DNA of 64,000 bases from Tetraselmis striata (taxonomy: Eukaryota; Chlorophyta; Chlorodendrophyceae; Chlorodendrales; Chlorodendraceae). The stretch is from NCBI GenBank assembly GCA_006384855.1, contig VCJN01003607.1, positions 30,623 through 94,622 on the forward strand, in the 5' to 3' direction. The position numbers and the translations under genes were made by a program. Below are positions 33,069 through 45,736 of this stretch, in pieces. Each line of letters begins with the position of its first letter. Position 1 is the first letter of the stretch. The notes below the pieces were generated by a model, which was not told where the DNA came from, made no database searches, and was given only the letters and a program-made list of their open reading frames with translations.

Positions 33069-33320
33069 GGGAGTGCTGCGCGCTGTATGTCATGACTATG
33101 TGTAAGGCTGCATTGGCGTCATGCGCCTGCCGCGCACTGAAGTGACGAAGCACCTTGTTATTGGTGCGGGAAGCGAGATCGGCACAAGAAGAACGTTGTG
33201 AAGGGTGCTGCATGATGTATCGCCGTTGACGGCTCGCATGCTGATATGGACTGTAACGGTACCTACAACGTAGGCGCCCAAGCCGCTGATCCATCGGCGC
33301 GGTATGGTCTGATAGTCAGA

Positions 33321-35609
33321 TTAGTCGTCGTATTGCGCCACCACGTGTGAGGTAGCTCCAGAGTCGAAGATCCATTTGTGGGGGAAGGTGTAAATGCTAG
33401 GAAGAGCGCTCTCGTCCTTGGACGGGGAGGAGATGGCCGCCATCAGCCAGCGCGCCACGTTTGAGTCCACACAAGCTCCAATGATACGACGACGCAGATC
33501 GGCGGACACCTCGGGGAAGTCGACGGCGTTGGCATCGAAGCTCATGGAGATGCATTTGATGTCGTTGGGTGCTTCCTCATACACGCCATTGTGTAGTAAC
33601 ATACTGCTGCCCGGCGTGGACCCATGCATCTGATGCGCGAAACTGCCCTTGCGGGACACAAATAAACTTGCCAAACTTCATGTGTCTGACGCAGGTGGGC
33701 GGGAGCCTGCCACTCCGGTACGAAGCCACCTTTGGCAATCAAATCGCCCACGCTGGTTGGGCGACAGAGCGAACGATGGTAGTGGGCCTGCAGGGCGTCT
33801 GGGCTGCGCGCGTTGGTCCATAGTAGGGTGTCGCGACGGGATGATGATCTGAGCTTGTGTGCGCGGGCCAGGACAAGGTCCCCTAGGGCCGCGCGAATGG
33901 CGGGGAAACGCCCTGCTCCAGCGACATTCTCGATGACGTATGTAATACTGCTCTGCGCGCGGTTGAGCTGCTTGATGAGACGGCAGACGGCATAAAAGGG
34001 CTTGGCTCGCTGGTCATGCAGGCCTTGATTCCTCCCAGCTGATGAGAACGGCTGACACGGAGGACGGTGTTGCCACGAGAAGGTCCACACGCGGAAGTGC
34101 GGCAAACATGTTTGTGGTGAGGAGCTGGACGTCATGAGTGGGGAGGCGGTCGTAGGCATTGGCGATCGCATCAGATGAGATGAGCGCGGTACATTTCGCA
34201 CGGACTCAGTTTAGATCCGGGATCCCGGCAGCATGCACTGCGGTGTCATTCTCCACGAGTGTGATGGTAGCAGTGCGGTGTCCGGCTGCACAAAGTCCGT
34301 CAATGACGCCAAATGTGGCTCCTGCGCAGAGGATGACAACATGGAGTGGGTGGTGGGGCACCAGTGCTGCAGGGTCGGCACGAACGTGGCGGATGGATGG
34401 CAGTGGCGCTGCCTCTCCCACGAAACAACGCTGTTCAGCGGCCGCCAGAGCAGTCTCCAGTTGGTCGATAGCGTTGGGAGGGGACGAGGGGATGACAATT
34501 GGGGTGGTGGCTGCAAGGCGCTTGGTGCCGCCGATGGCAAAGGGGTCGCGCTTCCGAAGGCAACGAGCTGAGCGGCGATTGCGGTGACGACGTGCGCTCT
34601 TAGTCATGGAGAGCCTGGCGTTACTGGATGAGACCCCCTCGTGAGCAGCAGCAACATGCTGCGTCGATGGATTTTGAATGGACACGTCATCGCGGGGCAC
34701 GAGGCGAAAGGAGTCCACGGCATCATCCAGATATGTGTTGTGCATGACAACAAGCGTTGTTGGGGAAATCCAAGGGAGGCTGACATTGGGCCACGCTGTG
34801 AAGGTGCGGGCAGCGGCACGAGTGGCGCGGCGGTGAAGTTTTAATGCACGGGTGCTGGGATTGCGGCGTGCGACCAGCGAGGAGGAGCGGCGAGTGATCG
34901 AGACGGCCTTGTCACCAACAGTGTTGTCTGGGGACAGGTGCGGCATGTTGTTAGAGTTGGGGAAGACGCTCTCAGTGGTGTGCTGCTGAGTAGTGGGTAC
35001 GCCACACAGCGAGGCTGGGCTTGTGTTGTCGTAGAAGTCGTTGTCACTGATACGGTTGTCGCTAATAAGCCCAGGAACGCTTTCGTTCGCGCTGCTAGTG
35101 TCGCCAGATACGGGTGACAGTGTCAAATCATCAGCGGGAGGGAAGCCACGTGCTGCAAGTGCGGCAGGCGCCCAGTGACGCAGGAAATCCACCAGCATGG
35201 CTTCTTCATCATCGGCGCTATCGTACTCAAGATCATGATCGCTCAGGCGGCTGCAGTCAGAAGATATGCCACCGATGGTCGACGCGTTGAAGCGAGAAGC
35301 TGGTACGACGTGCGTCACAGTTGGCATCGGGACGGGTGCCTTACCCGAGCGGTGGGCGGCCGAGTGCAGCCAGTCAGCAGGCCATGGGGTGGGATCATTT
35401 GTGATGATAGCTCGGCGCACGGCAACGTCGTCGGGCAGGATGGTTGCCTTGCTTGTGCGGGCCACAGTCATGGCCACAGGGCTGGCTGCGATGAAGGCTG
35501 CAACATCAGCGATGGCGGCACGCTCCGCTGCTTCCTCCTCAGCGACTGCCGCAACGGCGGCAGCCAAATCTTGCTCTTCAGCTGACACAGCGGCGTTGGC
35601 GTCTCGCAT
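33321..35609 (-). pseudogene. C5-cytosine methyltransferase domain plus protease of copia element 2, decayed
   Basis: After an acidic and low-complexity linker (35609-34360), a Rossmann-type SAM site appears near 34340-34250: VVILCAGATFGVIDGL, then TITLVENDTAVHAAG (motifs I and II). A TGA (34206-34208) interrupts it. The frame then resumes to HDVQLLTTNMFAALPRVDLL. A one-base shift falls at the motif IV site, where the PCQPFSSAGRN box has its catalytic Cys codon at 34055-34057. ENV motif VI (ITYVIENVAGAG) is at about 33933-33915, motif VIII (SSRRDTLLWTNA) near 33860, and motif X (RRRIIGACVDSNVARWLM) near 33495-33440. The copia protease site WIFDSGATSH follows at about 33378-33350. All major methyltransferase motifs are recognisable in the right order, but stop and shifts make this copy inactive. 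C5-methyltransferases transfer a methyl group from SAM to cytosine. Confidence 0.8.
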
Positions 35610-36784
35610 TTCGCGCTCCTCCAGGAGGGTAAGCTCATCGTCTGGCCCGTGGTGTCATCGGAGAAGGTGAGGGAACCGAACGGGTTGTGGGAGCTGAGCG
35701 GGGGTGACGGCACTGCCCTGATCATGGTGCGACGGCCGGCAGGCATAACGGACCAGGCGTCAGTCGGCATGGGTGGGAGGTCAGGCGTGGCGCTGGCAAG
35801 TAGCGCCATGTGGAACGACAGTGCTCCAAACTCCTTGGCGGGCGGCTCCTCTGAACCAGGTGCGAGCCGTGGGCGGCCTTCTCCTGCTGTCTTCCTGTTG
35901 TCAGGCTTGGGGCAGTTACGGGCCAAATGTCCCATGGCGTTGCAGTTGTAGCAGCGGCGGTTCTGCGGATTGAAGCGCGGTGCACTGCCGCCGCCTCCAG
36001 TGTTGTGCTGGGACTGCATTGCAGCTACCATCGCCTTCAGTTCGTCTACCTCGGACTTGCGGGTGGCAGCCTCGGCCTTCTTCTTCTCAGCTTCCAGTTC
36101 AGTCACGCGTGCTTGGAGGGCAGCGTAAGATGTTGCCCCAGCTGGCGCAAAGGCAGCAAAGGCAGCGCCAGGTTGCTCCATACTGATGCTGTGGTCTTGG
36201 ACAGTCCTGATCTTTGCCTTGGCCAGCTCGAAGGTGGTGACAGTGGGGTCGCCCTTCACCACTGCTCGGATAGTGGCATCCTCAGTGCGCATGCCATTGA
36301 GCAGGGATACGAGCATGTCGTCATCCGAGACAGTCGCACCACAGTCCTTGATGGCAATCTGCAGGTCCTCCAGCCGGGTCATGAAGTCAAGGAGATTTTC
36401 ATGAGTACTCTGGCCATGATTCAGTGACGCTTTTAGTTGAGCGAGAAGGGTACGTTCATCGGGAAGGTATGAAGCGCGGAGTTCCTCCAAGGCCTTGAGC
36501 GCTGCGCGCCCGCTTGCTGTCTCACTGGCGCGATCAGCGGCCTTGAGCACGATGCCCTTGGCTTGATTATCCAGTAGTAATGAGGCCATAAAGTTGACAG
36601 CTTCATTGTGATGCGCGTCATCAACAGTGGTGTCATTGGCGCTGAAGATGTTGCGGTACCCAGGAACACCGCGGATGTGGCGCTTGACAGAGATGCACCA
36701 GATCACTAGGAGGCGAGCATCATGGACCTCCTGAAATTCCAGGTACTTGGCCTCCTTGAGCTTGAGTTTGGCAGGGAGAGACAT
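35468..36784 (-). CDS. Gag polyprotein of copia element 2
   Basis: A 438-codon frame beginning MSLPAKLKLKEAKYLEF. Residues 50-200 form the UBN2-type Gag core (ALEELRASYLPDERTLLAQL, NLLDFMTRLEDLQIAIKD, DDMLVSLLNGM). A coiled-coil stretch of Lys/Glu/Ala (about 222-256) follows, then a CCHC zinc knuckle CYNCNAMGHLARNC (Cys278, Cys281, His286, Cys291), which packages RNA. The frame overlaps the next one (35609 leftward) by about 140 bases, so a shift is needed to continue into the methyltransferase part. This is the only uninterrupted ORF of the element. Confidence 0.85.
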   Translation of the reverse strand: MSLPAKLKLKEAKYLEFQEVHDARLLVIWCISVKRHIRGVPGYRNIFSANDTTVDDAHHNEAVNFMASLLLDNQAKGIVLKAADRASETASGRAALKALEELRASYLPDERTLLAQLKASLNHGQSTHENLLDFMTRLEDLQIAIKDCGATVSDDDMLVSLLNGMRTEDATIRAVVKGDPTVTTFELAKAKIRTVQDHSISMEQPGAAFAAFAPAGATSYAALQARVTELEAEKKKAEAATRKSEVDELKAMVAAMQSQHNTGGGGSAPRFNPQNRRCYNCNAMGHLARNCPKPDNRKTAGEGRPRLAPGSEEPPAKEFGALSFHMALLASATPDLPPMPTDAWSVMPAGRRTMIRAVPSPPLSSHNPFGSLTFSDDTTGQTMSLPSWRSAKCETPTPLCQLKSKIWLPPLRQSLRRKQRSVPPSLMLQPSSQPALWP

Positions 36785-37135
36785 GATGCCAGGGAGTGAG
36801 GTACACAGTCGGAGAGACTGACAGGGGGAGCTTGCTAAAGTTGAGATGATTGCTTGTCACAGCCACAATCCGAGAGTGGAGCTGAGAAAAGGGGCAGAAG
36901 AGCTCGGAGCTGGGTCGCTTCTCAGGTAGGGAAAGGTCGAGTATTGCCGAGAGAGAGCTGGCCAGGGGTTTGACAGGTGAGCACAAAAGAAACGTTTGCG
37001 AGAGGCACACAGCCTCCCCTCCTCAGCAGCGAAGCTGCTGGCACGAAGTACGCGAGCACACAGCTCCGGGCACACAGGCACGAAGAACTGAACAGCAGAG
37101 CTAGAAGCAGGGGAAGCTTTGAGTCGTGTAGCTAG

Positions 37136-37143
37136 CCATAACC
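37136..37143 (-). other. Primer-binding site of copia element 2
   Basis: Minus strand GGTTATGG directly after the 5' LTR. It matches the start of the initiator tRNA-Met anticodon-arm site seen in full (GGTTATGGGCCC) in copia element 1; it diverges afterwards. Confidence 0.5.
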
Positions 37144-37613
37144 TCTAGATATTCGGAGAATTCCTAGCTTGCTGTTGGGACAGAGTCTGTGGGATCAGAA
37201 TATTCTATTACAAAATGATGAGAAATGTCTCATTATATTCTCATCTGCAGGATGCCCTTTGCTAGGGGCATGCTCCATCTGCTCATCTGTCCATTTCTCA
37301 TGCTTCTTGATCTGGCTCCAATATCCAAAAGGCTATTCAGGTTCAGTCGGACACCTGTCAGAAGTCTGGGTGTGTTTGATCAAGTGATATATGAGGCATG
37401 TCTTCACATGCCTCACACCTGTCTTGCTCTGCAGGTCCAGTATATATGTCACTTGATAGTACCAGTACATTCCATCATTTCTGCAGTATAGCCGTAATTT
37501 ACACTGCACTGTTACGAATATTATCATCAGGCTTATTTGCCTGTAAGCCAGATGGGCTCACTTACACTTCATTGGACCAGTTGATTACCTGCTTTGACCA
37601 GTGTTCGTCAACA
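37144..37613 (-). repeat. 5' LTR of copia element 2
   Basis: 470 bp, TGTTGACGA at its minus-strand start. Adjacent to CATGC duplication (37614-37618). Confidence 0.85.
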
Positions 37614-37785
37614 CATGCATTCTCACGAGCGATTCGCGGCAGGGGTGTCGGCATAGGCAGCCTGGTCCTGTGAAGCGCCACACCAGCATTTGGAAGCCTG
37701 AGGATGTACAACCGCATTTTTTCATGCGCTATCGAGGTCCACATGGAGGACGGAGGAACGGGACAGAGAGAGTGGTTGATGCCCT

Positions 37786-38088
37786 TCTCGAGACAAGCTC
37801 GAAAAAGGTTCCGATCGGACTTGGATGTCATCATCCGATATTGTAGAGCTTTTGTATACCGGTCTGAACCGGGCCGCGGACCACACCACATGACTGTAGT
37901 ACTGTACAAAGTACTGTCCCGACACCCCTCCGGCGTTGAGACACTACCTCGTACCGGGGTTCCTGTGGCGCGGTCCTCAGCCCGGGTCAGACCGGTGTAC
38001 GAGCTCTATACGACACCGGATGATGACAACTTTTTCATCCGATATTACAGGTCCGATCGGCACCTTTTTCGAGCTTGATGTCTCGACA
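37786..38088. mobile_element. Fold-back MITE, 303 bp
   Basis: Two arms of about 120-150 bp are inverted copies. The left arm begins TCTCGAGACAAGCTCGAAAA; the right arm read inward begins TGTCGAGACATCAAGCTCGA. Both continue through CCGATCGGA, CATCATCC, a GTATA block and CCGGTCTGA-CCGGG. GCCCT flanks both sides (37781-37785 and 38089-38093), a 5-bp duplication. There is no coding capacity. RNA or single-strand DNA from it would fold into a long hairpin. Confidence 0.75.
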
Positions 38089-38093
38089 GCCCT

Positions 38094-38592
38094 CCTTGCG
38101 TTTCTTCGCATCTCACTGCCACCCACACCAAGTGCGCTGATCCGTGCCGGTCAGGGTGGGCGGGGAGGGTCAGGGATCGGCTACCGCGGCCTGGCCGTGC
38201 ATTACATCGCCACGCTACAAGTTCTCGATGGCGTTGATCGCTGCCGGCAGCGGCGCATCCCAGCATCGCCAGCTTGCTGGTCTGACACGCACATGGACGC
38301 GCCGCATCCGCGGGGTGACAGGGTGACAATCGGGGATGGTGCGGCCTCAGGTGGGCTCGCACTCAAGTCGGCCATCGTGTCGCGACCGCCGAGCTGCGGA
38401 AGGGAATTCGCCATGCTGATGGTTACAATGGTTCCTTTCAGTACACGGCCTACTAATGTATGTATATGTGCGGGTTGCATGGGTGTTGCAGCAACTTGCC
38501 GCCTACAGTCCTCCCGAGCTAGCAGTCGAAAAAGCCAACGGGTAGCAAGGATGACGGCGGGGGGGGGGGGGGGGGGGGGGGCAGGCCCAAGC
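38094..38592. other. Spacer 3' of the RING gene
   Basis: No supported gene on the plus strand. A G run at about 38560-38580 is a C run on the RING gene strand. It may hold the RING gene 3' UTR (TTACAA at 38424, TGTAA on the minus strand). Confidence 0.35.
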
Positions 38593-38873
38593 CTAGCGCC
38601 TGCGCTGCCGACCGCCCCCGTTCCCGCCGGCGCGCCGTTGCTGCGGCTGCTGATGTCGGGAGGCGCGCTGCAGCGCCTGCGCCTGCGCGTCCTGCTGGCG
38701 GCGCTGGCGCTGCGCGGCGCGCGGCTCCGCGCGGCGCGCGGGCGCCACGGGAACGTCGTGGCGGAGCGCCTCCAAACGGAACATATACAATCGCCTCAGT
38801 TCCCGGATCTCCGATGCCTCCCAAAGCCCTCCCAAGCGCAAGGGCTCCAAAGGGAGTATATCTTCAATCCTAA
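38593..38873 (-). other. Possible frame-shifted extension of the RING protein
   Basis: Just past the annotated stop, beyond a 14-base C run (plus-strand G run 38884-38897), an open minus-strand frame reads MIRIEDILPLEPLRLGGLWE and then LRHDVPVAPARRAEPRAAQ, similar to the repeat blocks upstream (REDIFEDES, PRQAVPVAP). Homopolymer length change, sequencing error or another intron could join it to the RING protein. Confidence 0.4.
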
Positions 38874-42075
<3,202 letters not shown>

Positions 42076-43338
42076 GGCGGTACGGCACGTTGCGGTGTCG
42101 GGCCCCGAGCGGTCGGGCGCGCCCCTTTCGTTACCGATGAAAATACGACGAGCCGCGAGGCGCCCACTTCGCCTACTTGTGTTGGCTGGGGAAGGACGGA
42201 TATGGGCTCGAGGGAGGAAGGTTCGTGCGCAAATCCAGGCAGTGCACGGCGGACCAAGGTATTCTCGGGACAAGGTCTCGGGTCGCCCGGGTGGGTGGTG
42301 CCAGCGCAGGGATGATCTGCTTCGCCCCCGTTGTGGCGGACGACGAAAACGCTAGGCGCGAGGCGGCGACGACGATTCGATAGCGACTACTATGGGGATA
42401 TCGCCAAACGCGATGCTATGTGCGCTGATGAGTAGGAATTCAAATGCACCATGCTGAGCATCGTCATTACGTTATTACCGCCGCCAACAAGCAACCTCAA
42501 CTAGTCTCTAAGGATTTTAAGTTTAACTGCATTTACGTGATATCATGCCTTTGCATGATATGATATGATTTTTGAATCCTTTCTTGAATAATTACTTGTT
42601 ATTGCTCGGCCAAGGCTCGGCGAGGATATTCTTCCTTGTCGCCGCTCGGTGTTACTTTAGTACTACAGTGGGGATGCGTACGCGAGCAGATCCGTCTACA
42701 TATATAGGCTCTTCAGGAATGGTTTCGGAGCCCGGCTTGATCCCTTTAGTCCTCGCGGCGTTGTCAACTCGACAGGCATATTTCCTGGTACTCGTCGCTA
42801 TTCTAGTAGGCATATTTCATGCATATTTAACTGGTAGTCCGTCGCTATTCTAGGGATAGGATCCAAAGGTACCACTTTATTAGTAGTACAGTGGTGATGC
42901 ATACGCGGCGGGCAGATCCGTCTGCATATATAGGCTCTCCTCCAAGAGTGGTTTCGGAGCCCGGCTTGATGCCTGCAGTCCTCGCTCCTTGCGGCGTCAA
43001 CTCGACAGGCAATAGTAGGATGAATGGGAGTTCGGCAAACTTATGAACAGATCTACTATTAAGATCAAATATACGTTCATCGGCAGCAACACTGAAAATA
43101 GAATAGGATAGAATAGCAAGAAAGAAATATACGTGTCGATATATGATCCTTAGCTTGGATGAATATTTTGAAATGATAATCTACATACAATCCCCAACGA
43201 AAGTCTTGACCTGTACATATATGTCCATATCGCCACGTCAGCACCGGCGGCGCCGACCGCCGAGCGGTACAGTGGCGCATTTTCATAATACATATATAAC
43301 TTAAAATATTCATTAAAGGCTTGAGATGTGATAGGTGG

Positions 43339-43369
<31 letters not shown>

Positions 43370-44445
43370 CTGCCTGTTACGCTCGTGATTCCGCTCTGCG
43401 CAGGTTCATTCGAACCTTGCGGGGCCCCTCGGTGGAAATATAACCGAAGGGGGTAGGGGGAGCCCGATGCAAAAAAATTTAGGTTCTCCTACAAACCCTA
43501 GTACAGTGGCTTACCGCGAGACCCGCATCCCGACACAAATTAAGGCGATGTACTCGCCTCGCGCGGGCGGATTTTTCCCGCCTAGGGGCCCGCTAGGCGC
43601 AGCCCAATAGCAGAATATAGGAGCGAATTAATGGCTAGCCCTACCACATACCCTGGACGATCCCCTAGCAGGTGACCATATGGACCCACCCGCTGACTCG
43701 GGGGCTGCACCCTTGCGCAGTATGGGCTGAAGCCCGGCTCTACCAAGGGCGCATTGAATGCGGACAGCAGCTGTAGGTGGGTTGGCTTTGGAGAAGCCTT
43801 TATCGCAGCATTGGCCGTTTTGCGGTAAATGCTCACTTGCATGCCGACGGTGGGGAGAGCGCGCCTTTGTGAATGTGCTCTACGGTGGTAGAGCTAACTC
43901 TTGGCGTGCATCCGTACAGATAGAACGCATATACGTGCGATACAAAAAATCGTGCCCTCGTGACATTGGGTTATCAAGTTCATTACTAGCCATGGACAAT
44001 GACACGCACACGTATGGCTTTTACAACGAGAGCCCAACAAACGCCACTTAGGGCTCCCCCCACGGATGATGTCGTGTTCACGTATGACACATGGAAGGGC
44101 GCGGCCGGAAACAAAGGTGGGGGCTCATAATGGGCCAATATGCAATTGATGCTTGACAAGAGGGGCAAGACTTTTGTGGGCAGCTGTATTTCATACATTC
44201 TTCTTGTATCAGTTCCTACTAACCGTATTGCGAGCGAGTTGATTTAGTCGGGTGGATCCATGCTTTCAACCAGCACATATGTAGTATATATACTCTCGAA
44301 GAAAAATTCTCTCAGTACCCAGTCCCTCTGTTTGAGTTTGTATATTATATACATATATATATATATATATATTGTACCGGTGATATAGGAACAACATAGG
44401 CCGTACTAAAAAATTTCTTTACAACAGATGAGCGACTAGAAAATA
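42076..44445. repeat. Gene-free region with a diverged 130-bp direct duplication
   Basis: Upstream of the RING gene. Segments 42660-42782 and 42883-43014 are diverged direct copies (shared GCAGATCCGTCT-CATATATAGGCTCT, GGTTTCGGAGCCCGGCTTGA and CAACTCGACAGGCA). Each carries a TATA-like CATATATAGG, so they could be old LTR or promoter fragments. A G run lies at 43343-43369 and an (AT)n tract at about 44350-44372. No protein-coding gene recognised. Confidence 0.5.
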
Positions 44446-45085
44446 GACTAGACTAGACTAGACTGGACTAGACTAGACTAGACTAGACTAGACTAGACTA
44501 GACTAGACTAGACTAGACTAGACTAGACGAGACGAGACTAGACTCGACGAGACTAGACCAGACTGGACTAGACTAGACTAGACTAGACTAGACTAGACTA
44601 GACTAGACTAGACTAGACTAGACTAGACTAGACTAGACTAGACTAGACTAGGCTAGACTAGACGAGACTAGACGAGACTAGACGAGACTAGACGAGACTA
44701 GACTAGACTAGACTAGACCAGACTAGACTAGACTAGACTAGACTAGACTAGACTAGACTAGACGAGACTAGACTAGACTAGACTAGACTAGACTAGACTA
44801 GACTAGACTAGACTAGACTAGACTAGACTAGACTAGACTAGACGAGACGAGACGAGACGAGACGAGACGAGACGAGACGAGACGAGACGAGACGAGACGA
44901 GACTAGACTAGACTAGACTAGACTAGACTAGACTAGACTAGACTAGACTAGACTAGACTAGACTTGACTTGACTAGACTAGACTAGACTAGACTAGACTA
45001 GACGAGACGAGACGAGACTAGACTAGACTAGACTAGACGAGACGAGACTAGACGAGACCAGACGAGACTATACTAGACGAGACTA
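44446..45085. repeat. (GACTA)n pentanucleotide satellite
   Basis: About 125 units of GACTA with GACGA variants concentrated in blocks (for example 44841-44902). Confidence 0.95.
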
Positions 45086-45208
45086 TACTATACTATACTA
45101 TACTATACTATACTATACTATACTATACTATACTATACTATACTATACTACACTATACTATACTATACTATACTATACTATACTATACTATACTATACTA
45201 TACTATAC
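45082..45208. repeat. (TATAC)n pentanucleotide satellite, left part
   Basis: About 25 near-perfect TATAC units that continue on the other side of copia element 3 (52454-52528), showing that the element inserted into the array. Confidence 0.95.
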
Positions 45209-45729
45209 TGTCGGATGGGGGTTGCGCTGATGGGTAACGCAGGGTAACCGACCAAGTAACGCTGAGTGGGAAAGTCGACTAGGGTCGGCGCACACGCGTC
45301 GAGTCACGTCGAGTGCCAGCAAGCAAGGTGCACGCTGGGAAGGCAGAGGGCAGCTGATGGCTGCAAGCGATGGCTGAGTGGCACTGTCGCTAAGGTGATG
45401 GCTGAGTGGCACTGTCACGAGAGAGAGAGAGAGAGATGAGTCAAGAATTTCAGGGAACAGAGGTTGACTGGATTACAAAGAGCTGAGGCTGGTTTATTTA
45501 TACCAGCCGACTAGGTGTTGATGAAGTCAAATGTTGCTCTGTCTAGGCAGTCAACTAGAAACTTGGGGCTAATTGGTGTCGACGACGTCCACAGAGCGCC
45601 TGCCTGCGTCAGCCCCGTTGTGTCCTATTTAGGAAGATGAGAGGCAACCCGCGGGTAACTCAAACAGGTGCGGATTCCACAGAGGGAAAAAACAGGGATC
45701 CAGGGTACCGGGGTACCCTGGGTCCAACA
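45209..45729 (-). repeat. 3' LTR of copia element 3
   Basis: 521 bp, about 99% identical to 51933-52453 by eye. Confidence 0.95.
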
Positions 45730-45736
45730 CCCCTCC

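Larger units (their letters stand above)
29128..37613 (-). mobile_element. Ty1/copia LTR retrotransposon 2 carrying a DNA methyltransferase domain (decayed)
   Basis: Minus-strand element of 8486 bp. LTRs 29128-29923 (3', enlarged by a nested solo LTR) and 37144-37613 (5', 470 bp) are nearly identical outside the nested piece. CATGC flanks both sides (29123-29127 and 37614-37618), a clean 5-bp duplication. The primer site begins GGTTATGG at 37143-37136 (minus strand), and a purine tract AAGGGGGG at 29931-29924 precedes the 3' LTR. The order is Gag with zinc knuckle, C5-methyltransferase, protease, integrase, reverse transcriptase, RNase H. Gag is intact but the rest is broken by several shifts and stops. 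LTR start TGTTGACGA is typical of copia. Confidence 0.9.

Noticed and set aside
43390..43420. Possible tRNA or SINE B-box (GGTTCATTCGAACC)
   Set aside because: No A-box or cloverleaf can be built around it; it is a short palindrome.
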